A stretch of 37,699 bases of DNA from Cudoniella acicularis (Eukaryota > Ascomycota > Leotiomycetes > Helotiales > Helotiaceae): the NCBI GenBank assembly GCA_013054445.1, contig JAAMPI010000441.1:1-37699 (forward strand), given 5' to 3'. Below are positions 10,864-20,291 of the stretch, piece after piece. The number at the start of each line of letters is the position of its first letter. Within the stretch, counting starts at the first letter, position 1. Below the pieces are notes generated by a model. It was not told where the DNA came from and did not search any database. It was given only the letters and a program-made list of their open reading frames with translations. A program made the position numbers and the translations under genes.

Positions 10864-11357
10864 CTAAATCTCATCTTCATCCTCCAAGTCAACGTATCCT
10901 TGCCAGCCAGGAACTGATGAAGTATCATCAAGTATCTCTTGTCTGTCGCTGAGCTCTGGCCATTGGTCTGCCTACGCATGATTCTCTGCGTTCTTTTTGG
11001 ACTCGGTCTTTGATTCTTGTGAGCCTGCTAGCGATGCATCCTTTTCTGCCACCTCGGGTTGAACTTCTTCATCAACATGCTCCTCGTTCTCGGTGATCAT
11101 TCAATCATGATGCGATGCTGGATCTTCTTCCTCAGCATACTCCTCGATATCGGTGACCATTTGATCACGATGTAAATCTGCATCTCCTTTCTCAAGCTGC
11201 ATCTCGTTTTAGGTAACCATCTCACCACTATACGACTCTGCACCTGATTCCTCAAGTTGCTCCTCATTTTCGGGGGCCATCTGACCGTTTTGCGACTCCG
11301 CGGCTGCTTCCTCCATTTGGGATTTAGATTCGTTGGAAGTCTTGCGAAGGAGATGTG
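10864..11357 (-). pseudogene. Decayed 3' acidic tail of the BTB gene
   Basis: Directly downstream of the BTB reading frame, the minus strand holds a continuous frame offset by one base. It reads IELAHLLRKTSNESKSQ, then four 20-residue acidic repeats, then EVAEKDASLAGSQESKTESK and a final acidic stretch (GYVDLEDEDEI) ending at TAG 10864-10866. Three internal stops interrupt it: TAA 11209-11211, TGA 11101-11103 and TAG 10972-10974. The composition (Glu/Asp/Gln/Ser) and the conserved 60-bp period show this was coding. The most economical reading is that it was the C-terminal region of the BTB protein, lost after a one-base frameshift near 11360-11400. Confidence 0.65.
11080..11319 (-). repeat. 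60-bp tandem repeat, four copies, formerly coding
   Basis: Four adjacent units of exactly 60 bp start at 11080, 11140, 11200 and 11260, with no length variation. On the minus strand each encodes 20 residues of the type (Q/E)M(V/A)xENEEQxEE followed by a Ser/His-containing spacer. A partial, more diverged unit precedes copy 1. Preserved length with point divergence indicates expansion under a protein-coding constraint, then relaxation. Confidence 0.8.
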
Positions 11358-12399
11358 CTAGCTCAATAATGCTTCGATGATCACCTTTTGCGTCTTCTTT
11401 CTAATTTCTTCTTGGGTTCTCTCACTCAAGGTTTGTTTCTCCCATATCTCATCCAAGGGGACTTCCTCCAGCATGTACGTAGCCCTGCGATGAATTAGCG
11501 TTCTAATTTTTCGAGGAAGAGCAGGAGGGGAGGAGCCAAGTGGATAAACCCCCCCTCGGGCCACTTAAAAGGGGAGTCGAGGGGAAAGGATAAAGCAAAA
11601 GGTTAGTTACCGATGCTTATCGTCCCATGGTCTCGTTCCTTTCCAATCCTTGCGACTACCCAGCGCAAGTTCAATAGCCAAATCTTGAGTCTTATAGTTT
11701 CGAAGCAGCTTGCTCCCCTCACGATATTCCTCCTCATTTTCCTCGAGTTTCATGAAACGATTGCTGAACCGAAGACAATCCCGAAAAAAACTTCGCATTG
11801 GACTTTCTTTCGCAATTTGACCCCAGTCCTCAGTTGTTTTCTTTGGTGACGAGCAACACGATTCAATACCCTCACCACTTTTGCAGTATTGACGAAGCGC
11901 ATCCATGCACATGTTCTGGAAAGCAGGAAGTTTGAAAGCTCGTCCTACCATCCAGATTCCTACGTATTGATCCCAGGCAGAGATGTGTTTATCCACTGGA
12001 AGGAGAGCTCCGGTATTCATCCATGAGAGGAAGTGCTCGAAATAAGAGGAGATGATATATTGTGAGAGGATAACGTGCCCTTCAAAGACACCATCGTGGG
12101 TGTTTTGGAATCGTGTATATTTTTCGAAGAATGGTGAGTGAAGGGAAAGAAGATCCCGATGGACAACGATGGGTTCTTTGTCAGCGTATTTCTCGAAAAC
12201 AACGCCTATTGTAGAGCTGAATGATTTGACCCTTAATACGGTCAGTAATGGAAAGTATTTCAAATGGAAGGCTGAATTACTTTTCAGTGATATCTTGATG
12301 CATCTTGAGAGCCTTCTCAATCTGTTGCTCGACATCGCTATGACAAGACGGACTATGGCTATTGTCATCGTCTGCCTTCTTTCTCTTGTGACCTGCCAT
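11358..12399 (-). CDS. BTB/POZ-domain protein
   Basis: Three-exon model: 12399-12281, 12231-11611, 11484-11358, with introns of 49 and 126 nt, GT-AG and in phase, encoding 288 aa. The N-terminus (MAGHKRKKADDD) is basic/acidic and followed by a short helical stretch. The BTB core begins around residue 40 with STIGVVFEKYADKEPIVVHR, then DLLSLHSPFFEKYTRF, the typical fungal BTB beta-strand/helix start (V-H-x-D-L-L-x-x-H-S-P-F-F). It continues through YFEHFLSWMNTG and WMVGRAFKLPAFQNMCMDAL. Fungal proteins of this kind are thought to mediate protein-protein contacts, sometimes as Cullin-3 adaptors; no partner is predictable. The C-terminus ends early at TAG 11358, directly before a frameshifted acidic repeat region, so the present protein is probably a truncated version. 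Confidence 0.75.
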
Positions 12400-13432
12400 A
12401 TTAACTGTTAATGACTGAGACGATGTGCTGATGGATTTTGTTGCCTCGGATGGCAATATTGTGGTAATGTCTCCAAGACAACTTAGGCAGACAGAAAATT
12501 CTTTAGTTGATGGTTGTAAAGAGGAGAGAAAGTAATTGCAGAGTTCTCGGTTGGGCACAATTTGAGCGAGGTATATAGCATTGTTTCCTTCGGTGCACCT
12601 AATCGGGACTAGACTAGCTGTGAGTTAGTCCCTTGTAAGATTCTAATTGGACAGGCAGAAATTCAATGTGAGAATGTGGTGTGTGAACCTGTTCTTTTCG
12701 ACATCCAAAATTCCTATAGAGCTAGAAATTTGACAAGATCATAATGAAAGCTAGCGAAAGGCTTCGGTATAGAGAAATTCATGGAATCAGAGTTTCAAGG
12801 GCAAGAAGGTTGATTTGTGAAGCGAGGCAAGAGGCAGCTATTCAACCCTCATAAGTTATTTGCCAGAGACCAAGCAACGCCAATTGCTCTGCAAACCCAA
12901 CAGGTATGAAGAAAATGAAAGAGACAAGAATATAGCTCATAACACCATTCAATATGCAAAAAGCCAAGAAAAAAAACCCGGAAAAAAGCTGCATTGCACC
13001 AGATCAAAATTTGATTTGCCAACATACACTTCAAAAATCCAACAGTTTTGTGGATTCTTGGAATCATCCGGGCACTCAAAAGTTGAAGCTTTGTTTTTTT
13101 GCCATTTTTGGGACTTCCATTTTCATGTAGGCCCGGACGATCTCACCTAGAAGCTACAAGCTCAACCTCCTATTTTGTTTTTAAGATGTGCAGTTTGAAT
13201 TTCGTATGCCGCCACATAAGGCTGTAGGTGTGATTGCCACATCATAGACAATTTGAGGCCAATTTCTTAATGCTTGGGTTGTTTGACAGGCACTCGATTG
13301 ACCACCAAGCCCAATCAATTCTTTCAACTCCCTTTGAATCACTGCCGTGGATTGCCATCAACTTTATGTGCGCACGTAGCTTCCAATTTCGAGATATAGT
13401 AGACCATTAACAGGTTGCTACACGGTTGATCG
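12400..13432. other. Upstream region of the BTB gene, no gene recognised
   Basis: Intergenic DNA. The proximal part should carry the BTB promoter. Small frames on both strands at 12849-13150 are lysine- or cysteine-rich by composition, overlap each other, and show no motif. No repeat or hairpin stands out. Confidence 0.4.
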
Positions 13433-14501
13433 ATGGCAGGCACGAACGTTTCCAAATTCTTCCTTGACGTTACCCTCTGGGACACGTTGTCGGAAACGTT
13501 ACGTGAAGAAGCGAGGAATCAAACCGGCCATGGAGTAGCTGCAGAGCTTTCGGGTGTTGGGAATTTGCAACAGCTCTCGCACCTCAAGTGCGTGATTCGA
13601 TTCGCAGAGAGGGTTCGGTTGGGTTATCTTGGAAAGGATATACCAGGATGGAAATGAGCTCGACAAATTGGCGCCATGGATACATGACCCAAGAAAATAT
13701 GGAAGCGTTGTTGTGTTGTTGACAGGACGTATACAGGACAAGGTTGAAATAAGATTCCAACCTTTAGGAATACAGTCCGGGTATTGGTATACCAGTCGCA
13801 GCAGGACATTGCTCAAAATTTCGCAAACAGGCTTTATAAAACTAATGGGAGGAAGCCTGGTGTTATAAAAGACTGATTTACCTGTTCTTTCTTTTTTGCA
13901 TGTCTCTTGGCAATGCTTTTAAACCCATTTTGAAGTCGAAATGTTTTGCTCGAGCCATCAAACCTCTTGGCAGGTACTGTCTTTAGACCTCTCTCCAGCA
14001 AAAGGATGCAGCATGAGATCTTAAGAATGGGGCGGTACATCCCACGGTTATTGATTTCACAAAACGATTAGAGTACCCTGCTCAATCCTTTCGCTCCTAA
14101 TAGTCGTGTTTTATTCGTTTACATTATTCCTATATAATCGGTTCCACAGTTCAGCGATCCATTTCGCGAACTCGCGGGAAGCAATTGAAAATCACTAAAT
14201 AACTACAAATTCAAATACATTTATGCTTGAAAATTGGAATTAAAACGACAGGCTAGTTTAGGCTTGATGGATTTTCTTTTTGGTTGTGCTTTGTAGTCCG
14301 TTATCTTGAAGTGTTTTGCGCAATTGGCGAGAAAAATCGCCTGTTGTCTATATGACAGTTATCGGTTTTTGAGGCTGCATCCTATTTAAATTATTTCGAC
14401 TGCCTTTATTTAAGAGTTTAATTCTTAAAGCACCATTTAATTTTCTTCATAGAAGCTACGAAATTACGAGGGAGAAGTTTAAAATTTTATTTGTCAGTAA
14501 C
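13433..14501. other. Unassigned region with two short plus-strand frames
   Basis: Frames at 13433-13657 (74 codons; FLDVTLWDTLSETLREEARN) and 13629-13868 (79 codons; IYQDGNELDKLAPWIHDPRK) overlap in different phases. Together they could be one frameshifted exon, but I recognise no family. The rest, to about 14500, is AT-rich with no coding signal. Confidence 0.3.
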
Positions 14502-14580
14502 TTGTGGGGTAAGCGAGGTCTGAACCCCTGCTTACCAAGAGGGTCTTATCCCCATGGAATTTAGCGATCTTACCCCACAA
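14502..14580. repeat. Short inverted-repeat element with 12-bp perfect arms
   Basis: TTGTGGGGTAAG at 14502-14513 is perfectly inverted as CTTACCCCACAA at 14569-14580. Degenerate copies of the same word (GCTTACC, CTTATCCCC) lie between them. The 79-bp unit could fold into a cruciform or be a tiny MITE remnant. No target duplication is evident. Confidence 0.5.
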
Positions 14581-14777
14581 ACCCCACGTTCATTACACCT
14601 TTATCTCCTTTTGATCCTCTTATATCCATGGAAATTCCCTTCCAGCTTGACAATACTTGTCAAGGTAAACACGCATCGCAAAGCTCCATGAGTCCGGTTC
14701 TCCACACCGCGGTCTATGGTTCATCCGTCTCTCTATAAGCCTGGCTTTGTCGCTTCGCAGTTCACCCCTCTCTGCTG

Positions 14778-14860
14778 TATATAAGCGCTCTCTACAACAC
14801 ATTTCTCAATTACAACTCCCCACCTCTCTCAGATTCTCTCTCAACAGAAAGCCACAAAAT
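14778..14860 (+). promoter_or_regulatory. TATA-like box and CT-rich leader of the alpha/beta-hydrolase gene
   Basis: TATATAAG at 14778-14785 lies about 175 bp upstream of the ATG at 14960. It is followed by a pyrimidine-rich tract (about 14786-14860, many CTCTC words). A TATA-like element followed by a CT block just upstream of the probable start is a common filamentous-fungal promoter arrangement. Confidence 0.5.
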
Positions 14861-14959
14861 ACACCTTAGCAACCTTTCACACGAGATATTATATTTCAAT
14901 TTCGACGTCTCTATTCTCAATTCTTGCCTTGAAGCTTGGCAGTTCTGCCCAACAACACA

Positions 14960-15910
14960 ATGGACTCCCCCAAATTCTCCCAGTTCAACATCACCTCGAC
15001 ACCATACAAGACAGTCAACAAGCAAGAAATACCCGCATATGTGTTCATCCCCAAAGATGTCAAGTCTGGCCCCCGGCCGATCATCGTCCGCTTTCACGGA
15101 GGCTTTTTCATCGCCGGTGATGCAATCTACCCCGACTGGGCAGCTCAATGGTCCCTCGACTACACCCTCAAACATTCCGCCATCCTCATCGCACCCAATT
15201 ACCGTCTCTTCCCTGAATCCAAAGGCACCGAAATCCTGTCCGATATCCGTGATCTCTGGACTTGGCTTGAGAAAGATCTCCCCGCATACCTAAAAAGTAT
15301 CGGCAGTGACGTCACACCCGATTATAGCAAAGTCCTGTCATACGGCGAAAGTGCGGGTGGCTACCTGGCCATCCAATCAGGTCTCATGCGTCCGGATTTC
15401 ATTAAAACCATAATTGCTGCGTATCCAATGACCTATATCGATTCTCCCTGGTATTGCGCTCCATCTTCCGCGGAATTTCCGAAGTCCCCAATGGGTGCTC
15501 CGCATATCCCGAAAGAGGCTTTTCTAGGTTTTGCTGCAGGACTAGAGAAGGGTAAGATTTTCACGGGTGTTGCTCCACCGGAGAGAATGCATTTGTGTCT
15601 TGCGGCTGTGCAGAATGGACTTTTTGGTTTGTTAGGTGATGAGGAAGAGTTATTTCCTGCAAGAGTCTTGGAAAAAACCAATAAAGATGTGAAAGTGCCG
15701 TACTTTTTTGCGTTTCATGGTGAGCAGGATAGTGCTGTTCCGTGTGCGGAGACTGTCAAGTTTGTGGAAACTTGGAAGGGGAAGTTTGGGGAGGAGAGTG
15801 CTGTTGTTGCTACGATAGATGGTGACCATGGTTGTGATGCTACGAGCACATTAGAAGATGAGTGGTTGAAGGCTGGGTTGACGGGTGTGACAAAGGCGTG
15901 GATTGGATAG
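14960..15910 (+). CDS. Alpha/beta-hydrolase fold-3 (HSL-like) esterase
   Basis: Single-exon gene of 316 aa starting at ATG 14960 (MDSPKFSQFN), the first ATG after the leader; near-cognate codons upstream in frame are not needed. The oxyanion motif HGG is at residues 46-48 within IIVRFHGGFF, and APNYRLFPES (78-87) is typical of the hormone-sensitive-lipase-like group. The nucleophile is Ser 131 in GESAGG, the acid Asp 257 in HGEQDSAVP, and the base His 290 in DGDHG. There is no signal peptide or membrane segment, so it is probably cytosolic. It should hydrolyse a small ester, lactone or acylated secondary metabolite; the substrate is not predictable. No biosynthetic partner genes sit alongside. 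Intact triad and length argue for a functional gene. Confidence 0.88.
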   Translation: MDSPKFSQFNITSTPYKTVNKQEIPAYVFIPKDVKSGPRPIIVRFHGGFFIAGDAIYPDWAAQWSLDYTLKHSAILIAPNYRLFPESKGTEILSDIRDLWTWLEKDLPAYLKSIGSDVTPDYSKVLSYGESAGGYLAIQSGLMRPDFIKTIIAAYPMTYIDSPWYCAPSSAEFPKSPMGAPHIPKEAFLGFAAGLEKGKIFTGVAPPERMHLCLAAVQNGLFGLLGDEEELFPARVLEKTNKDVKVPYFFAFHGEQDSAVPCAETVKFVETWKGKFGEESAVVATIDGDHGCDATSTLEDEWLKAGLTGVTKAWIG

Positions 15911-16180
15911 GGAATGGCTTTCGAGGTTAAATTTTTGGTGCTTTGAGTGAATGTGGAAAAGTGACATTGTGCCTGAGCTCAAGGATGGTTAATCTAGCCA
16001 AGTGTTCGTGATAGAAGAATTAGAAAAATTAAATAAAATTAATTTTCATTGAAGTCTATTATACAAAGTTTATTTGAATTCGAATCCATGCAGGAGTTTT
16101 ATTTCCACTTATAAATGCTAAATAAATCTTGGTCATTTTTTCTTATAGGGCATTTAAAAAGGATCCTTTATAGATGTTAC
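15911..16180. other. 3' flank of the alpha/beta-hydrolase gene
   Basis: AT-rich region containing AATTAAATAAAATTAATT near 16025, a plausible polyadenylation neighbourhood. Nothing else recognised. Confidence 0.4.
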
Positions 16181-16184
16181 ATGT

Positions 16185-16330
16185 GGCGCTCCCCGAGGCT
16201 TGGTCTATGAGCATAGCCCCGAAGCTCCCAGCCCGGTCTACGAGTGTAGCTCGCTAAAGCTCCCGAAGCCCCCGAAGCTCCCCAGTCCATGAGTACAGCT
16301 CCGTGAAGTCCCCGAAGCCCCCAGAAAAGT
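16185..16330. repeat. Degenerate GC-rich tandem repeat (CCCGAAGCTCC family)
   Basis: About three irregular units combine CCCGAAGCTCCC with a GGTCTACGAGTGTAGCTC-like block: GGTCTATGAGCATAGC near 16201, GGTCTACGAGTGTAGC near 16236, and GTCCATGAGTACAGC near 16284. The second half of each unit is itself partly palindromic. It is a GC-rich island in AT-rich surroundings, with no coding frame. Probably an old minisatellite or a transposon fragment. Confidence 0.5.
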
Positions 16331-17747
16331 CATGTGCAAAATAGATCCTTATTAAACTACGCCGCGGTCGCTCCTCTCTCGTCCGCGTCTCTAATTGATG
16401 CTAAAAAAACATGACCTGCGCACGGCATGCTTGTATTTTAACAAGATCGTGAAAAGGAACTTCAGATTATTTAAATAACCGCGAGAAAATACTTTGATAA
16501 AATTTCGCAAACATCGAGAAAAGTATTATACGAGCAATAATCCCTAAGAATTCTAAGCTAGCTTAGCTTAAAGTCACTTGAATTTGGAAGGGTTTGTGTC
16601 AACGATCACGTGCTAACCGGCCAAGTGGTGCGTGAGATGTCTCTAGATTTCGATCGATATTTCTGTGGGACGATCGAATTATCGTTCATCTATTGAGATA
16701 AATAATCTAGCAAAGCATTTTCAAGTAAATTTTGCGGTATTGGGAGTCGGGTAGAGCACTCAAAGTCGAAATCTTCTCACATAAGTGCCGTTGTCACACT
16801 CATTTTGTATGCAAAAGCCCCACCGGTTCAGTCACCAATGTCGTTTGACGTCTGGTTTGGGCATTGATCAAAGATAAAACCATTGGCCGATACTAATCGC
16901 TCGTGGATTTTGCCCAAAAGCAGCATCCATGATTGCGCGTTCTCTCGCTTGCTCTCTTGCACAAGCCGCTATCACAGCCAATCACCACACCCAAGCGTTG
17001 GGGTATTCGCCCGGAACTCCGCCCCCTCAACCACAACGTCCCAATCCACCCCTGCATGTATGCTTTGAAGAACTTCAATATATCTTCTATTATATGTCGT
17101 GACTTTTTGTTATTAATCTGAAACAATTAAAAAGTGTGGCCATCATGTTGGAATGCGTTGTCAACTTGCGGCTTGCTGGGTAAACGCAATGGATGCAAGC
17201 TTGAACTCTGTCAAACGTCGACTTGGGATGCGTAATCTAATGTTTAAAGATGTGCAAGGAGTTCTTTAGCCAGTCGATCTCCCGCTAGATCATGTCTCAA
17301 CGGCCTCTTTTACTACCGACGCCCGACATGACGGGGTCTTCTGCAAAAGACTATATCAGATCATGCATCACTTCCCCATTCCAACCTCTTCCTTTCTCTC
17401 CTCTGACCTGTTTCTGACATCATCCCAGATTTAATTAATTGAGCACCGATAGCTACATATGCTGCAACCGCCGTCGTGAACTAGAAACGCATCCAAGCAG
17501 GTCTGTGCTACGGAGGATATTTCATACACCTACGACGTGAACTTTACTTCAACGATTGAGGAAAATTTTGGCTGAAAGAGCTGCATCGGAAGAAACTGTT
17601 TTTATTCAACAACTGAAGATTATATCGCTGTTCTATCGCCCAAAGACTACGAAAATCGTTCATCGGGTTCAGACTGGAATTCCAACCTCCGGCAGTTTCA
17701 CATATCATATCTTTCACCATATTCCCGCCCATCCAATCATATCCATC
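16331..17747. other. Long intergenic region before the cytochrome b561-like gene
   Basis: No recognised gene. Small, overlapping frames near 16883-17126 on both strands have no motif. The segment from about 17450 to 17747 is probably the 5' leader and promoter of the membrane-protein gene; the frame is open back to 17556 but the first ATG is at 17748. Confidence 0.4.
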
Positions 17748-18582
17748 ATGTCTTACGGTCCATTTTCAGGCGGAGGAGGGTTTGGTGGTTATTCTGGTAC
17801 AGGTTCAAATCCTTTCTCAAGTTCGAGTGGAGGATACGGATCATCATTCAGTTCATACTATCAGCAAGTCAAAACGTATGACATTGCGCACGGAGTCCTC
17901 ATGGGCGTCACAGTTGCTGTCTTATACCCACTTGGATCAATATTTATGCGCCTTGGTGGGAATATCTGGGTTCATGCCTTCATACAGATGTTTAGTTTCT
18001 TGGCGATGGTTGCTGGTTTGGGACTTGGGGTTGTTTTGGCGCAACATACGCGTTTTGGTACATTATTTCTTTTTTCTATATTTTCGCAGCTGCATTTCTC
18101 TCCATTTTTTCACGTCGAGATAAAAAGGCTAATACGGCAGATAGTTATTCAACAACACGCACACTATCTTGGGCGTCGTTGTCGTCTGCCTCTTCCTCTT
18201 GCAGCCCCTTTTCGGCATCATCCACCACGAAATCTACAAACGCTCCCAAAGCCGCAACACCTTCTCGCACATCCATATCTGGTACGGACGCATACTGATG
18301 ATCTTGGCGATTGTCAACGGCGGATTAGGCCTGCAGCTTGCTTCTCGATTTGGCTTTAAAAGCACAGCTGCGGAAATCGCATATGGAGTTGTTGCTGGAG
18401 TTATGTTCTTGCTTTATGTGTTCACAGTTTGCATCAGGAGGAAGGGAGGTTCGAGGAAAGTTGCGACTGGTGGACAGAGGGTGAGGAGCCCAAGCAGGAG
18501 AAGCGGGTTGGTGAGGAGGAAGGAAAGTGATGGGAATCATAGTCATAGGAGTGAGAGTACGGGGTTATATACTGCTTCTTGA
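17748..18582 (+). CDS. Cytochrome b561-like membrane protein, exon junction unresolved
   Basis: Exon 1 (17748-18057) starts MSYGPFSGGGGFGGYSG, a Gly/Ser-rich leader. It continues with YDIAHGVLMGVTVAVLYPLG and a further hydrophobic span (IWVHAFIQMFSFLAMVAGLG). The second part (from about 18145) has THTILGVVVVCLFLLQPLFG, then FSHIHIWYGRILMILAIVNG, a fourth membrane helix and a basic Arg/Ser-rich tail. The spaced His residues on these helices fit the haem-binding pattern of b561/ferric-reductase-like proteins. A strong donor (GTACAT, 18058) leaves exon 1 in phase 1. The only acceptor compatible with the second part (ATAG ending 18144) would need phase 0, so the two halves are one base out of register. 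Either there is a one-base frameshift or the intron uses a site I did not identify. Function: probable transmembrane electron transfer. Confidence 0.65.
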
Positions 18583-18971
18583 TTGTAGGTGAAGGGATGA
18601 GGAATTTATCGAAGAATTACTGCATTTTTGGTGGTTTTAGCATACTCAAGTGGGTGGCTCTCTTTTACTGAATAGAAATATCACCAAACAGGCAATAATA
18701 AGGGACAGTATGAGCTCCGTCCTGACCCTTTACAAACTTTCTCAGTCACTTTCTCGAAAATATTTGCTAGGAGAAATGTGACTATTGGCAGCGAATGATT
18801 ATGCGAATACTTTAGTGGATATCAAAATTCTCAAGTGTGTGGTGTTGTAAACTTAAACATTCCAGCATTTTCTTTTCATATCTGTGCCTCCCTTTCTTCT
18901 CGCCTAACCCCGCACTACCCCACCCGTCAATTGCGGGATAATTCTGTGGATATTTGAGGACCGCATATTAT
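18583..18971. other. Spacer between convergent genes
   Basis: This is the 3' region shared by the plus-strand membrane-protein gene and the minus-strand monooxygenase. No coding signal; AT-rich. Confidence 0.4.
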
Positions 18972-20291
18972 TTACACTCCATTTCGCGCAACCCCGTTTA
19001 CGCCTTTCATACACTCATCCACTGCCTTTTCGAAATCTATATTGAACAGCCAATCAAACATGACGTTCATATCCAACAGCTCTTCTTTATTCTCCTCGTC
19101 CTCCGCAGCGCCCCTAGGGACCTTGGGCATCCTTCTTAGATCCATCTGCCTGTTGAGCTCTAGCACGCGGTCTACACGCGTCTGACGGAAGCTCTGCCAC
19201 CCAAGCAACGCCCGCTCCAGCTCTTCATTGCTCGGATTCTGCCTAGAAGCTAGCAGCCGACTGAGAACAAGCGCAAGCATATGTACGTCCTCAAACGCCT
19301 GGTTTACACCCTGACCCGCGCTGGGAGGAATGGCATGCGCGCTGTCGCCCACGATGGCCACACGCGTCTTGGCTGAGGTCCAGCGCTCGAGGCGAGGAAT
19401 ATGGTAGAAGGGCTAGATGCGGAGCTGATCGGTGGGAATGTCGCGCACGGCATTTTGGACGATGGAGGGAAAGCGCTCGGAATTCTGGCGGAGGAGGGAT
19501 CGGAGATGTTCTTTATCAGTGTCAACGTCAACCCATCGGGCTTCCACGACTTCGGTCATGGGGCGTTGCACGGTTATCATGACTTCGTCGCCGTTGTGCG
19601 TTTGGGGTGCAATGACAAAGGCACCGAGGCGGGGAACCACAATGCCAGAGGGGATCGGATAGATGTTAGACGCGGCGTTCATGTCAGGGTCAGAGGCTTC
19701 CGGGAGCTCAAGCTGTGCAGTAGGGACTGCGGCAATGATGGCTGCCATGGAGGCAAAGATGGGTTTGAGACCGGGAGCCAGGTAGGAGCGGACCGTTGAG
19801 TGAATGCCATCAGCTCCTATAAGAAGCGACGCCGTTGCAATGGATCCGTCTTTGAACTTCCATGTCACGTTGTCTTCAGTTTCAGAGATGACGTGGTCGA
19901 ACCTTCGCGTGAAATAGATAGGGATGGACTTTTCCTTTACTGCCGCCAGGAGTTCTTCGAGAACAATGTAGCGATATACACGGAGGGCGCGGAATCCATA
20001 GCGCTCCAAGTTTCCGTATTCGATTGTCTCAAGTATCCGCCTGCTCTCTGCATCCTGGAAGTAGATGTGATCGAAATTGTACCCCCTCTTCTTTAGAGGC
20101 TCATACACAGCCAATTTGTCAAGTACTTTCAAGCCATTGGGGGTTAGCATGAGCCCACCGCCCACGTTCAGTGGCGCTTCTCGAGCCTCGTAGATTGTGC
20201 AGTGAATGGATTGCTGATGAAGTGCTAGAGCCAACGTGAGGCCTGACAGCCCAGCGCCTATGATGGCGACATCTAGAGTAGAGTTTGCCAT
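18972..20291 (-). pseudogene. FAD-dependent aromatic-type monooxygenase with one in-frame stop
   Basis: A single uninterrupted frame of 439 codons from ATG 20291 (MANSTLDVAIIGAG) to the stop at 18972, apart from TAG at 19413-19415 (codon 293). Hallmarks of class-A flavoprotein hydroxylases (salicylate-hydroxylase-like): GxGxxG at residues 12-17 in IIGAGLSGLTLAL, the DG motif in LLIGADGIHSTVRSYL, and, after the stop, the GD motif in VAIVGDSAHAIPPSAGQG. The context is QLRI-stop-PFYHIPRLERW. Members usually have a Trp or similar residue before the P-[FL] here, so TGG-to-TAG is the simplest origin. Without read-through, the FAD-binding GD motif is lost and the product is inactive. Everything else is intact, so inactivation looks recent, or the stop could be a base-call error. 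Family role: hydroxylation of a phenolic or related aromatic. Confidence 0.85.

Noticed and set aside
13499..13816. Minus-strand frame of 105 codons
   Set aside because: No motif, and it overlaps an equally open plus-strand frame; coding strand cannot be decided.
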